From Loktanella sp. 5RATIMAR09 (GTDB lineage: Bacteria; Pseudomonadota; Alphaproteobacteria; Rhodobacterales; Rhodobacteraceae): DNA of 64,000 bases. The notes beneath the pieces were generated by a model. It saw only the letters and a list, made by a program, of their open reading frames with translations, was not told where the DNA came from and did not search any database. Numbering within the stretch: position 1 is the stretch's first letter; the number at the start of each line of letters is the position of its first letter. Below, one piece after another: positions 49,439 through 58,125 of the stretch. Where the stretch lies: assembly GCF_001419985.1 (NCBI RefSeq), contig NZ_LJAL01000011.1:1-64000 (forward strand), given 5' to 3'. Made by a program: the position numbers and the translations under genes.

Positions 49439-51451
49439 ATGACACCAGAGATCGGTCACTTCGCATTGGCACTCGCACTTGCCATGGCGATTGTTCAGAG
49501 TGTGCTGCCAATACTGGGTGCTGCGCGCGGTAATATTCTATGGATGCAATCTGCAAAGTGGTCATCACTGGGCCAGGTTTTTTTCACATCTATCGCGTTC
49601 TTCGCCCTGCTTCAGGCCTTCGTCACGAGCGACTTCACCGTCAAAAATGTCGTTGAAAACTCGCATTCGCTCAAACCCATGCTGTTCAAGATCGCAGGCA
49701 CCTGGGGCAGTCACGAAGGGTCGCTTTTGCTTTGGGTGTTGATCCTGACAGTTTTTGGTGCCGCCGTTTCGGTATTTGGCGCCAACATTCCTGATAGCTT
49801 GAAAGCGCGGACCCTCTCGGTGCAAGCGTGGATCAGCGTTGGTTTCATCACGTTTATGCTGTTCACATCAAACCCTTTTGACCGCGTCTTTCCGCCCCCG
49901 ATAGATGGTCAAGATCTGAACCCATTGCTTCAGGACGTCGGTTTGGCAATGCACCCGCCACTTCTTTACATTGGGTATGTTGGGTTTTCGATTGTATTTT
50001 CCTTTGCCGTCGCGGCCTTGATCGAAGGGCGTGTAGATGCGGCCTGGGCCAGATGGGTCCGCCCCTGGACACTCGCCGCTTGGCTAAGCCTGACCGCTGG
50101 CATCGCATTGGGGTCTTGGTGGGCATATTACGAACTGGGCTGGGGCGGCTGGTGGTTCTGGGACCCGGTCGAGAACGTCAGCTTCATGCCTTGGCTCATG
50201 GGCACAGCCCTTCTTCATTCTGCAATCGTTACAGAGAAGCGGGATGCCTTCAAAAGCTGGACAATCCTCCTTGCGATCCTGACATTTTCGCTCTCGCTAT
50301 TGGGAACATTTATTGTCCGGTCGGGACTTTTGACCTCCGTTCATGCATTCGCGGTCGATCCCGAGCGTGGCTTGTACATCCTGGGTCTTTTGGCGGTGTC
50401 GATCGGTGGCTCTTTGGCGCTCTTTGCGTGGCGCGCACCGGTGATGGAGCCAGGTGGCATCTTCAAGCCAATCAGCCGGGAGGCCGGCTTGCTCATAAAC
50501 AACCTACTACTCGCAACGGCGACCGGTATCGTTTTGTTTGGCACACTCTACCCGCTGTTTTATGAAGCATTGACCGGCGGCCAAAAACTGTCTGTCGGAC
50601 CGCCATTCTTTAACGCAGCCTTCATTCCGATTATGTTGCCACTCGTTTTCGTGATGGGCATTGGGCCGTTCTTGTCCTGGAAGCGTGCTGATCTGCCGGG
50701 CGCTCTTCAGAGGTTGCGGTTCGTTGCGGTGCTGGCCGTTTTGGCGACACTTGCGATCTGGTACATTGTCCGCGGTGGCCCGGTCCTTGGTTATTTGTCC
50801 ATCCTTCTTGCCATTTGGCTTTTCGTGGCCACGCTGAAGGAATGGACGGTACGGATCAAACTGTTTGATGTGCCGTTTGCTGAATCGCGCAGGCGTGCAG
50901 CAAACCTCCCCAGATCCACTTATGGGATGACACTCGCGCATGCTGGCCTTGCCGTTGCCATGTTTGGCTTTATTGGTTCAAGTGTTTGGAAGACGGAGGA
51001 GATCGTCTTTGTTAAGCCGGGCAGCGAGATCGAAATCGCCGGATTTAACGTAACATTCGAGGGCCTCGAACGCGTTCGTGGACCAAACTACGTCGCCGAT
51101 CAGGGCAGGCTGACTGTCATACAAGATGGGGAGTTCGTAACGGAGCTCTTTCCAGAAAGTCGCTATTATCCGGTGGCGGAAAGCAACACCACCGAAAGTG
51201 CCATTCGCTCGACGATGGCCGGTGATCTCTATGCCTCTATCGCCAGACCAGCATCAGAGGAAGCCGGGGCAGGGGGCACATTGACGTTGCGTATTCTCTA
51301 CGAGCCTTTGGTCAATTTCATCTGGATCGGATCAGCCATGCTTGTTCTGGGCGGGGGTCTTTCGCTATCCGACCGGCGCTTGCGCGTTGGCGCGCCACGT
51401 CGTGGTTCGGAGAAAAAAATATCAAATGCGTCCAAGGTCCCGGCGGAATAA
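49439..51451 (+). CDS. ccmF: CcmF, heme lyase subunit of cytochrome c maturation
   Basis: 670 residues with about fifteen membrane helices. The tryptophan-rich heme-handling signature WGGWWFWDPVENVSFMPWL is present, plus DVGLAMHPPLLYIGYVGFS and WGSHEGSLLLW. CcmF with CcmH attaches heme to CXXCH motifs. It starts the operon ccmF-G-H-I, with overlaps between later genes. ccmA-E are not in the window and must be chromosomal, making this a partial second set. Confidence 0.95.
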   Translation: MTPEIGHFALALALAMAIVQSVLPILGAARGNILWMQSAKWSSLGQVFFTSIAFFALLQAFVTSDFTVKNVVENSHSLKPMLFKIAGTWGSHEGSLLLWVLILTVFGAAVSVFGANIPDSLKARTLSVQAWISVGFITFMLFTSNPFDRVFPPPIDGQDLNPLLQDVGLAMHPPLLYIGYVGFSIVFSFAVAALIEGRVDAAWARWVRPWTLAAWLSLTAGIALGSWWAYYELGWGGWWFWDPVENVSFMPWLMGTALLHSAIVTEKRDAFKSWTILLAILTFSLSLLGTFIVRSGLLTSVHAFAVDPERGLYILGLLAVSIGGSLALFAWRAPVMEPGGIFKPISREAGLLINNLLLATATGIVLFGTLYPLFYEALTGGQKLSVGPPFFNAAFIPIMLPLVFVMGIGPFLSWKRADLPGALQRLRFVAVLAVLATLAIWYIVRGGPVLGYLSILLAIWLFVATLKEWTVRIKLFDVPFAESRRRAANLPRSTYGMTLAHAGLAVAMFGFIGSSVWKTEEIVFVKPGSEIEIAGFNVTFEGLERVRGPNYVADQGRLTVIQDGEFVTELFPESRYYPVAESNTTESAIRSTMAGDLYASIARPASEEAGAGGTLTLRILYEPLVNFIWIGSAMLVLGGGLSLSDRRLRVGAPRRGSEKKISNASKVPAE

Positions 51452-51453
51452 GT

Positions 51454-52020
51454 ATGACGCGTGCGCTGGCTCTTATTCCGCTTTTGATCGCGCTCGTCTT
51501 TGGGGGCTTTTTCTTGTGGGGACTGGATCCGGACCGGGATCCAAATGACATTCCTTCTGTTTTGATCTCCCAGCCAGCGCCGGAATTCAACCTCCTGGAA
51601 GTCGATGGGTTGGCGACGCCCAGTTTCTCGCAGGCTGATCTTGTTGGCAATCCTGGCCCTGTGATCGTGAATGTCTTTGCGTCGTGGTGTGTGCCATGCC
51701 GTGCCGAACATGCTGTGCTGACCCAGCTCGTCGAACGTGAAGGTCAGCGGCTTTTCGGGATCAACTACAAAGACAAGCCCGAGGACGCTGTTCGCTGGCT
51801 GACCGAACTTGGGAACCCATACGAAATGATCGGCGCGGACAGCACGGGCAGGGCTGGGATCGAGTGGGGCATTTCCGGTGTGCCTGAAACATTCATCGTC
51901 GGGTCAGACGGCACTGTTCTATACCGTTATGTTGGCCCGGTCGTGGGAGATGACGCAGTCAAAAAGTTCAGAGAAGCGCTGGATCAGGCCGGCGCGATGG
52001 AAATCGAGGCAGGCGGATGA
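51454..52020 (+). CDS. ccmG: CcmG/DsbE periplasmic thioredoxin
   Basis: 188 residues. One membrane anchor (ALIPLLIALVFGGFFLWGL) and a thioredoxin fold with NVFASWCVPCRAEH (WCVPC), and GVPETFIVG as the cis-proline loop. It reduces apocytochrome cysteines before heme attachment. It begins two bases after ccmF ends and overlaps ccmH by four. Confidence 0.95.
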   Translation: MTRALALIPLLIALVFGGFFLWGLDPDRDPNDIPSVLISQPAPEFNLLEVDGLATPSFSQADLVGNPGPVIVNVFASWCVPCRAEHAVLTQLVEREGQRLFGINYKDKPEDAVRWLTELGNPYEMIGADSTGRAGIEWGISGVPETFIVGSDGTVLYRYVGPVVGDDAVKKFREALDQAGAMEIEAGG

Positions 52021-52487
52021 GACATCTGATATTACTAATATTCCTCATTCTGCCCATGGCCGTTTTTGCGGTCGAGCCTGATGAGATATTGCAAGATTCC
52101 GTGCTGGAGCAGCGCGCACGAGAAATATCAAAGGAACTGCGCTGTGTTGTCTGCCAAAATCAGGACATCGACAGCTCAAATGCTGGCGTTGCGCGTGATC
52201 TGCGCATTCTGGTCAGAGAGCGTCTGGTCGCCGGAGACAGCGACGAGGAAGTGATCAACTATGTCCATTCACGCTATGGTGACTACGTTTTGATGCGCCC
52301 TCCGTTCAATCTTTCGACAGCAGCACTGTGGCTTGCACCTTTTGTCCTTGCCTTGTCCGCTCTCCTGATTGGATGGAGCGTGTTATCGGCGAGCCGACGA
52401 CGAAAGACTGCAGCCGGCCTTTCTGCTGCCGAAGAAGACGAAGTGGCGCGCTTTATTGAGCAGAATAAAGTGAGCAAAGAAACATGA
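52017..52487 (+). CDS. ccmH: CcmH/CycL thiol oxidoreductase
   Basis: 156 residues. A signal peptide precedes the motif LRCVVCQNQDIDSSNAGVARDLR, the redox-active pair of CcmH, followed by one membrane helix (LWLAPFVLALSALLIGWSVL). It works with CcmG and CcmI to present apocytochrome to CcmF. ATGA overlap with ccmG and ccmI on both sides. Confidence 0.95.
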   Translation: MRHLILLIFLILPMAVFAVEPDEILQDSVLEQRAREISKELRCVVCQNQDIDSSNAGVARDLRILVRERLVAGDSDEEVINYVHSRYGDYVLMRPPFNLSTAALWLAPFVLALSALLIGWSVLSASRRRKTAAGLSAAEEDEVARFIEQNKVSKET

Positions 52488-53641
52488 TCTGGCTGTTTTT
52501 CGTACTTCTTTCCCTAATGGCTCTGTCGCTCATGGTGCTGCCGCTTCGCACCAAATTGCAACCCTCCGCCGTTCCTGAAGACACGACGCCAGCAGTGCTT
52601 TTGGATCAGTTGAAGGAGGTGAAACGCGATCTGGAACGTAACATTATCTCTGAAGTCGAAGCGAAAGCCGCCGAGCAGGAGATCAAGCGGCGCATCTTGA
52701 TGCAGGCACGCAAGTCAAGCTCACGCAGCACTACAACCAATACCGGCGGTCGTGTTGGTGTGATCTTGGGTGCTGTCTTTGTGCCACTCTTTGCGGTTGG
52801 CTATTACATGACGATGGGATCACCCGAGATTGAGGGTCTGGCCTTTGCCGACCGCGCGTCAGAACGGCAAGAGGCGGCCCAGATCGCTGATTTATCCTCC
52901 CAACTCTATGACCGGCTTATCAGTGATCCGGATGGTGGACCAAGTGAAGGCTGGATGCTTTTGGGTCAGACCTATTCAAGGATGGGCCGGTTTGAGGATG
53001 CCGCTGCAGCTTTTAAGGTCGTATCCGAGCGGCCAGAAGCAGATTCAGGCGTGTTTTCCATGTTGGCAGAAGCACTCATCTATGCAGAGCAAGGTGTGGT
53101 CACACCAGCTGCCGAAGCAGCAATTGATCGCGCAATGTCAATAAACCCAGACAATCCCGCGAGCGTCTACTACAAGGCTTTGGCACTGTCGCAAAAGGGC
53201 GAGTCCTCGCGTGGGTATGAATTGCTTATCGCACGCCTGAATACAGCAGATGGGTTCTATCCTTGGATGGAAAGCCTCTTGGTAGAAGCTAACCGCATTG
53301 GCGCCGAGATTGGGAAGCCACAGCTTTCACTGGCTGACTTCGCGCCAATGGTGAATGCTCCCGGCCCCACCACTGAAGATGTCGCGAACGCACAAGAGAT
53401 GTCTGATGATGACAGGCAAGCGTTCATTCTTTCGATGGTGGCGCGTCTGGCGAACCGTCTGGAAGAGGAACCGGGCGATCTTGATGGTTGGATGCGATTG
53501 GGGAATGCCTATTCAGTTCTTGGGCAAACAGGGGCTGCAATTGCTGCGTATGAACGGGCGGAGGCGCTTACTGCGAATGCCGGGGCAGAGGACCCTAGAA
53601 CTCAAGCTATCGACGACGCTCTTTCGAGGCTGCGGCCGTGA
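52484..53641 (+). CDS. ccmI: CcmI/CycH apocytochrome chaperone
   Basis: 385 residues. Two N-terminal helices (LFFVLLSLMALSLMVLPLR and VGVILGAVFVPLFAVGYYM) flank a coiled coil (QLKEVKRDLERNIISEVEAKAAEQE). The periplasmic part has TPR repeats (GWMLLGQTYSRMGRFEDAAAAF and GWMRLGNAYSVLGQTGAAIAAY). CcmI holds the C-terminus of apocytochromes. It ends the operon. Confidence 0.93.
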   Translation: MIWLFFVLLSLMALSLMVLPLRTKLQPSAVPEDTTPAVLLDQLKEVKRDLERNIISEVEAKAAEQEIKRRILMQARKSSSRSTTTNTGGRVGVILGAVFVPLFAVGYYMTMGSPEIEGLAFADRASERQEAAQIADLSSQLYDRLISDPDGGPSEGWMLLGQTYSRMGRFEDAAAAFKVVSERPEADSGVFSMLAEALIYAEQGVVTPAAEAAIDRAMSINPDNPASVYYKALALSQKGESSRGYELLIARLNTADGFYPWMESLLVEANRIGAEIGKPQLSLADFAPMVNAPGPTTEDVANAQEMSDDDRQAFILSMVARLANRLEEEPGDLDGWMRLGNAYSVLGQTGAAIAAYERAEALTANAGAEDPRTQAIDDALSRLRP

Positions 53642-53984
53642 TGCAGACTGGGCAATGCGATGAAACTGCCGAAGGCGACAAATATTCGGAACCACGCGGA
53701 TCGAAGTCCAGACTGTCTTTCCTAGCGATCCGCAAATGCGTCGGTGCTGTGTTTGGGTAGGCGGCCAGCGATGCTGCATCTCCTTGTATTTGTTGATAGA
53801 GGTGTCAACTTTGTTTGAAAATAACCCAACTTTGACTACTGGAAAGCCCGTTAAGCTCAAGGAAATGTGACGAACGAACCAAGGTAGGGTATTGAACCTA
53901 AAGTTGCTTGAGGTTGTAAGGAGTGGATTCATTTCATGCTGACAAAAAACTAGCATGTGCAAAGTAATAGCCGGAGTACGATTT
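53642..53984. other. 343-bp gap with no recognisable gene
   Basis: A perfect inverted repeat GTTGA-N8-TCAAC occurs at 53792-53809, but nothing else stands out. A TTGACT near 53834 has no matching -10 at MerR or sigma-70 spacing. The ATG of transpeptidase 2 at 53985 has only a weak ribosome-binding site. Confidence 0.4.
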
Positions 53985-54665
53985 ATGTTAACAAGACGTC
54001 ATTTCATCGCAACGAGCGTAGCCATGTTTTCTGCTCCATTTGCCAGCCCTGCGTTTGCAAAGAGCTGGCCCACTGCTGCGGAGAAGGCTTTATGGGATAT
54101 GCAGGTGACCCCGGCGGGATATGATCCCGCAACATCTAACCCCTGGGGGTTGGAACCTCGGTTTTTACCCCAACGCGTAGCGCGGAATGACGGTTTGATA
54201 CCTGGTGATATCCATGTCGATGCGGTTGCGCGTTATCTCTATCACATAGAAGAGGGCGGAACGGCGATGCGTTACGGCGTGGCGATCGGACGGGGCGATC
54301 TGTATGAGCCGGGCATCTACACAATTAAGCGAAAGGTCGAGTGGCCGCACTGGACCCCGACCCAAAACATGATTGAACGTGAGCCTGAAACCTATGCACA
54401 ATTCGAGGGCGGGGTGGAGCCCGGGCCTCAAAACGCGTTGGGTTCACGGGCGCTCTACCTCTACGTCGGTGATCGGGATACATATCTGCGGATACACGGG
54501 ACACCACTGCCCAGAAGTATCGGAAGCCGCGCCAGTTCCGGTTGTGTGCGTATGGTCATGCCCCATATAAATGATCTATATTCGCTCGTTAAAATAGGAT
54601 CGACGGCGCATCTTTATTCTGCAGAAGACAGCGTTGCCACCCCCAGTGTCGGAGCGCTCTGGTAA
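53985..54665 (+). CDS. L,D-transpeptidase (YkuD family), copy 2
   Basis: 226 residues from ATG 53985, which starts the Tat signal MLTRRHFIATSVAMFSAPF. The catalytic end reads RIHGTPLPRSIGSRASSG then CVRMVMPHINDLY. Long identical stretches with copy 1 (DPATSNPWGL, FLPQRV, GDIHVDA, GDLYEPGIY) indicate recent duplication. As at the first locus, a small lipoprotein gene lies convergent downstream. No CueR or response-regulator box is evident upstream. Confidence 0.88.
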   Translation: MLTRRHFIATSVAMFSAPFASPAFAKSWPTAAEKALWDMQVTPAGYDPATSNPWGLEPRFLPQRVARNDGLIPGDIHVDAVARYLYHIEEGGTAMRYGVAIGRGDLYEPGIYTIKRKVEWPHWTPTQNMIEREPETYAQFEGGVEPGPQNALGSRALYLYVGDRDTYLRIHGTPLPRSIGSRASSGCVRMVMPHINDLYSLVKIGSTAHLYSAEDSVATPSVGALW

Positions 54666-54680
54666 ATCCAAGTGTAACAG

Positions 54681-54699
54681 ACAAACAGCCTAGGTTTGT
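54681..54699. terminator. Hairpin between converging genes
   Basis: ACAAAC-N7-GTTTGT is a perfect six-pair stem spanning the end of the lipoprotein gene and the gap after transpeptidase 2. There is no T-run, so termination is only suggested. Confidence 0.3.
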
Positions 54700-54959
54700 G
54701 CGGGGAGACAGATGCGACGACCATTTCGTGTCATAACGGGCAGAAGCGTGGTTTCGACCCGTCCGCGATGTTCATACCAATAGCACCGGTCTTCCGGTAA
54801 CATCCGTGCAGTTGAGATATCTTGGTTTGGCGCGGCCAAGTTCACCAATTCGGGTGGGATGACTACGTCGGTATTGGCACCGGTGTCTTCAACTGGCGCA
54901 CCCGCGCAAGCGGATAACGTAACGACGCCGACGATGGCAAGTGTCAGTGTTTTTATCAT
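54690..54959 (-). CDS. Small lipoprotein, convergent partner of L,D-transpeptidase 2
   Basis: 89 residues. Signal and lipobox (TLTLAIVGVVTLSAC) are clear. The mature part has DRCYWYEHRGRVETTLLPV and RRICLP, the same block and cysteine positions as the lipoprotein at 12133-12423. It lies 24 bp from the end of the transpeptidase gene in convergent orientation, repeating the arrangement of the first locus. Function is unknown. Confidence 0.68.
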   Translation of the reverse strand: MIKTLTLAIVGVVTLSACAGAPVEDTGANTDVVIPPELVNLAAPNQDISTARMLPEDRCYWYEHRGRVETTLLPVMTRNGRRICLPAQT

Positions 54960-55063
54960 TCAGCGTCCACCTTGTTCATTTTCAGTTGCGCAAATTTTCG
55001 TTTATCAACCGTGTCTGCTTCTTCACTATTTCGTCAGGCGCAGATCTTCCAGCGAAAAACCTC

Positions 55064-55094
55064 TTGAACCTAAAGCCACTGTAGACATTACACG
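55064..55094 (+). promoter_or_regulatory. MerR-type promoter of the Zn/Cd ATPase
   Basis: TTGAAC (55064-55069), 19 bp, TACACG (55089-55094). The spacer arms differ from CueR sites (CTAAAG...TAGAC), suggesting a ZntR-like activator encoded elsewhere. TACAC-GTA-GTGTA (55089-55101) overlaps the start region. Confidence 0.45.
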
Positions 55095-55124
55095 TAGTGT
55101 ATAGAATGATTCCGGAGAGATCGA

Positions 55125-57485
55125 ATGGTGAATTCCAAAACTGCGCACGAAGATGGCGATCACGCCCACGACCACTCAGATCACCTGTCTGATGGATCTG
55201 CGTGCTGTGGCGCAGAACAGGTGACCGGCATTCCGTCCGCCCCTCCTCCCGAACACGGACGTAGCTTTCAGGTCAGCGGCTTAGACTGCGCTGAAGAGGT
55301 TTCAATCCTCTCCAAAGTCGTTGGCCCGAAACTCGGTGGGGCTGAACATCTTGCGTTTGATGTGATCAATGGGCGCATGACGGTCTTGGACAGCGCTAAA
55401 CAGATTTCAGATAGTCAAATCACAGAATTGGTTGCCAGCACAGGCATGACGGCCCGTCCATGGAACGCTGACAACGCCAGCGCCGATCAGGCGGCGCATC
55501 TTGCCAAGCAGAAGTGGTTTACTTTTCTGAGTGGTGGGTTTTGGGCCGCGGGTTTTGGATACCATATCGTGGAGACCGGACTGAGTGGCGCACTTGGCCT
55601 GTTCTCAGGGCATGGCGAGGCCGCGATGCCAATCCCAGAGGTCGCATTATTTGGTTTCGCAATCCTTTTTGGGGTATGGCTGGTCGCACCAAAGGCGTGG
55701 TCGTCTGCACGCCGCCTGTCTCCCGATATGAACCTTCTCATGGTGGTTGCTGTGGTGGGTGCAATTGGGCTTGGCGAATACTTCGAGGCGGCGACCGTTG
55801 CGTTCTTTTTCTCGCTATCGCTCTATCTGGAGAGCTGGAGCGTGGGGCGCGCCCGGAACGCTGTTTCCGCGCTTCTTGATTTGGCACCGCCGACGGCGCG
55901 TGTTCTAAATGATGATGGATCAGAAGCCGATGTACCAGCGGCCGAGGTTGCGGTTGGGACACAGTTCATTGTCCGAGGCGGCGACCGGATCCCGCTTGAC
56001 GGTGAGGTGACAGATGGAACTGGTGCCGTCGATCAGGCCCCCATCACGGGCGAAAGTGCGCTTGTCCCAAAGGAAACGGGGGACGATGTTTACGCGGGGA
56101 CCATCAACGGTGAGGGCACGCTTACGGTCCGCGCAACAAAAGCTGCCAGCGATACGGTTCTGTCGAAAATCATCCGCATGGTTGGCGACGCACATTCCAA
56201 ACGCGCCGAGGTCGAGCAATGGGTCGCAAAATTCGCCCGGATTTATACGCCCATCGTTATGGCACTCGCGGTTGCGATTGCTGTCTTACCGCCTCTCTTT
56301 TTGGGTGGTGCGTGGAATTACTGGTTCTATAACGCGCTGGTCCTGCTTGTCATCGCTTGCCCCTGCGCGCTGGTTATTTCGACCCCGGTATCTATCGTTG
56401 CTGCCCTTGCGGCATCTGCCAGGGCCGGTGTGCTGATCAAAGGTGGTGCCTATGTCGAAGCCCCCGGTCGCACCACGGCTCTTGCCATGGACAAAACGGG
56501 CACAATCACCATGGGAGAGCCGGAAGTGGCGGCTGTCTATCCACTGGGTGACACGTCCGAAGTTGACCTTTTGACCCTTGCGGGTGCTTTAGAGGCGCGG
56601 TCCTCACATCCTCTTGCGCGCGCCATTATCGGTAAGGCTGAACGTGACGGGGTCGCCGTCAAAGCTGCCGAGGATACCCGGACCGTGCCGGGGCGCGGGC
56701 TTGAAGGCCGCGTTGGTGGACGAATTGTCTGGCTGGGGTCTGATCGGTTCGCGGAGGAAAAGGGGTTTGGCAGCACTCTCCCCTTAGATCTTCGGGATCG
56801 AATAGAAGAGGCGGGCAACACACTGGTCGCAGTTGGTGATGAAACTGGCGTGACCGGTCTTCTTGAACTGCGTGACCGTATTCGCCCCGACGCCAAAGGT
56901 GTTATCGCACAGTTGCACGCGCAGGGCGTGAAAAAGATAATCATGCTAACCGGTGACAACGAAAGGACTGCCCTGGCTGTGGCCGCCGAAGTGGGCATCG
57001 ACGAGGTGCGTGCCGAGCTTTTACCCCAAGACAAGGTAACGGCCATCGAAGAGTTGGTATCACAGTACGACATGGTCGCGATGATCGGTGATGGGGTTAA
57101 TGATGCGCCTGCCATGGCGCGCGCACATTACGGCATTGCCATGGGGGCTGTTGGTTCAGATGCGGCCATTGAAACGGCAGATATTGCATTGATGACCGAC
57201 GATATCAGTAAAGTGCCTTGGCTGATCGGTCACTCGCGCAGGACGATGTCGATCATCCGGCAGAACATCGGCATCTCGCTGGCCACCAAAGCTGTCTTCG
57301 TGGGCTTGACAGCCTTTGGAATGGCAACGATGTGGGGGGCGATTGCCGCCGATGTAGGTGTGTCACTGTTGGTTGTCGCCAATGCCCTGCGTCTTCTCCA
57401 AGCAAGAGAAGCCCGGATCGATCTATCCGGCGGAGATGGTGTGGGTGAGCAGTTGGCAAAAGGCGCTTTGCTAAAGGGGCATTGA
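55125..57485 (+). CDS. Zn/Cd/Pb-type P1B ATPase (ZntA/CadA)
   Basis: 786 residues. A His-rich N-terminus (HEDGDHAHDHSDH, SACCG) precedes a heavy-metal domain with the acidic variant GLDCAEEVSIL. The membrane metal site VIACPCALVISTPVSIV is the ZntA wording. DKTGTITMG, the SHPLA motif in RSSHPLARAII, and [12 protein letters not shown] follow. It should export Zn(II), Cd(II) or Pb(II) to the periplasm. L,D-transpeptidase 4 begins 27 bp downstream and is likely co-transcribed. Confidence 0.93.
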   Translation: MVNSKTAHEDGDHAHDHSDHLSDGSACCGAEQVTGIPSAPPPEHGRSFQVSGLDCAEEVSILSKVVGPKLGGAEHLAFDVINGRMTVLDSAKQISDSQITELVASTGMTARPWNADNASADQAAHLAKQKWFTFLSGGFWAAGFGYHIVETGLSGALGLFSGHGEAAMPIPEVALFGFAILFGVWLVAPKAWSSARRLSPDMNLLMVVAVVGAIGLGEYFEAATVAFFFSLSLYLESWSVGRARNAVSALLDLAPPTARVLNDDGSEADVPAAEVAVGTQFIVRGGDRIPLDGEVTDGTGAVDQAPITGESALVPKETGDDVYAGTINGEGTLTVRATKAASDTVLSKIIRMVGDAHSKRAEVEQWVAKFARIYTPIVMALAVAIAVLPPLFLGGAWNYWFYNALVLLVIACPCALVISTPVSIVAALAASARAGVLIKGGAYVEAPGRTTALAMDKTGTITMGEPEVAAVYPLGDTSEVDLLTLAGALEARSSHPLARAIIGKAERDGVAVKAAEDTRTVPGRGLEGRVGGRIVWLGSDRFAEEKGFGSTLPLDLRDRIEEAGNTLVAVGDETGVTGLLELRDRIRPDAKGVIAQLHAQGVKKIIMLTGDNERTALAVAAEVGIDEVRAELLPQDKVTAIEELVSQYDMVAMIGDGVNDAPAMARAHYGIAMGAVGSDAAIETADIALMTDDISKVPWLIGHSRRTMSIIRQNIGISLATKAVFVGLTAFGMATMWGAIAADVGVSLLVVANALRLLQAREARIDLSGGDGVGEQLAKGALLKGH

Positions 57486-57512
57486 TCGGATCAGACCAAG
57501 TCGGTAGTCTGG

Positions 57513-58061
57513 ATGAAAATGGCACTAAAAAAGGGTGCAAGAGCAGTGAGATCACTTTCAACTACGCGACGCAAGGCAGTGCTTGGAGGCCTGAGTGCCG
57601 CCGTTCTGTCTGGGTGTGCGAACAAACCCCAAACTTACAACGGACCGGAAGTTGCCCGTTTGCGCTTGTACAAATCGCAACGCATGCTGGTTCTTGATGG
57701 TGTGTCGGAACCCTTGCGCACTTATCCAGTTGGTCTTGGCTTTGCGCCAACTGGCCACAAGCAATTTGAGGGCGACGGAAGAACGCCTGAGGGGTCATAT
57801 CTGATAGATCGCCGAAACCCTGCAAGTCTATTCCACCTCTCGATTGGGATTTCATATCCAAATGAAGCAGACAGGGCCTTTGCTGCTGCTCAAGGGAAAC
57901 CGCCCGGTAGCGATATCTTCATTCACGGCGGTCCAAGGCCCGGTATTGATCCGACTGATGTGCGGGACTGGACAGCTGGATGCATTGCAGTGACTGATAG
58001 CCAGATTGAAGAAATCTACGCCATGGTGAGGGACGGAACGCCCATCGACATCTATGCATGA
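57513..58061 (+). CDS. L,D-transpeptidase (YkuD family), copy 4, lipoprotein
   Basis: 182 residues. It starts with a twin arginine (TTRRKAVLGGLSAAVLSGCAN) ending in the lipobox LSGC, so unlike the other copies it is probably acylated. The catalytic region is DIFIHGGPRPG and DWTAGCIAVTD, a YafK-like YkuD form. Short relatives in this group remove proteins from peptidoglycan or form cross-links. It follows the Zn/Cd ATPase by 27 bp and may be metal-induced with it. Confidence 0.86.
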   Translation: MKMALKKGARAVRSLSTTRRKAVLGGLSAAVLSGCANKPQTYNGPEVARLRLYKSQRMLVLDGVSEPLRTYPVGLGFAPTGHKQFEGDGRTPEGSYLIDRRNPASLFHLSIGISYPNEADRAFAAAQGKPPGSDIFIHGGPRPGIDPTDVRDWTAGCIAVTDSQIEEIYAMVRDGTPIDIYA

Positions 58062-58067
58062 TATTCA

Positions 58068-58092
58068 CCAATTCGTTTCAAGGAACGATTGG
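58068..58092. terminator. Hairpin between transpeptidase 4 and phnE
   Basis: CCAATTCGTT and AACGATTGG form a nine-pair stem with one bulged T and a six-base loop between converging genes. A bidirectional terminator is likely, although no T-run follows. Confidence 0.4.
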
Positions 58093-58125
58093 TAGCAAAT
58101 CTTGAACCAACGGCAATGAGTTTGA

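Noticed and set aside
53830..53860. TTGACT followed by CTGGAAAGCC as a further CueR site
   Set aside because: The left TTCC arm is missing and no -10 occurs at 19-bp spacing.
53513..53962. Minus-strand frame after ccmI
   Set aside because: Overlaps the end of ccmI and has no convincing start or domain; could hide a transposon remnant, but nothing identifies one.
53955..53984. Upstream in-frame ATG for transpeptidase 2
   Set aside because: The Tat signal begins at 53985; the extra ten residues would precede the twin arginine without purpose.
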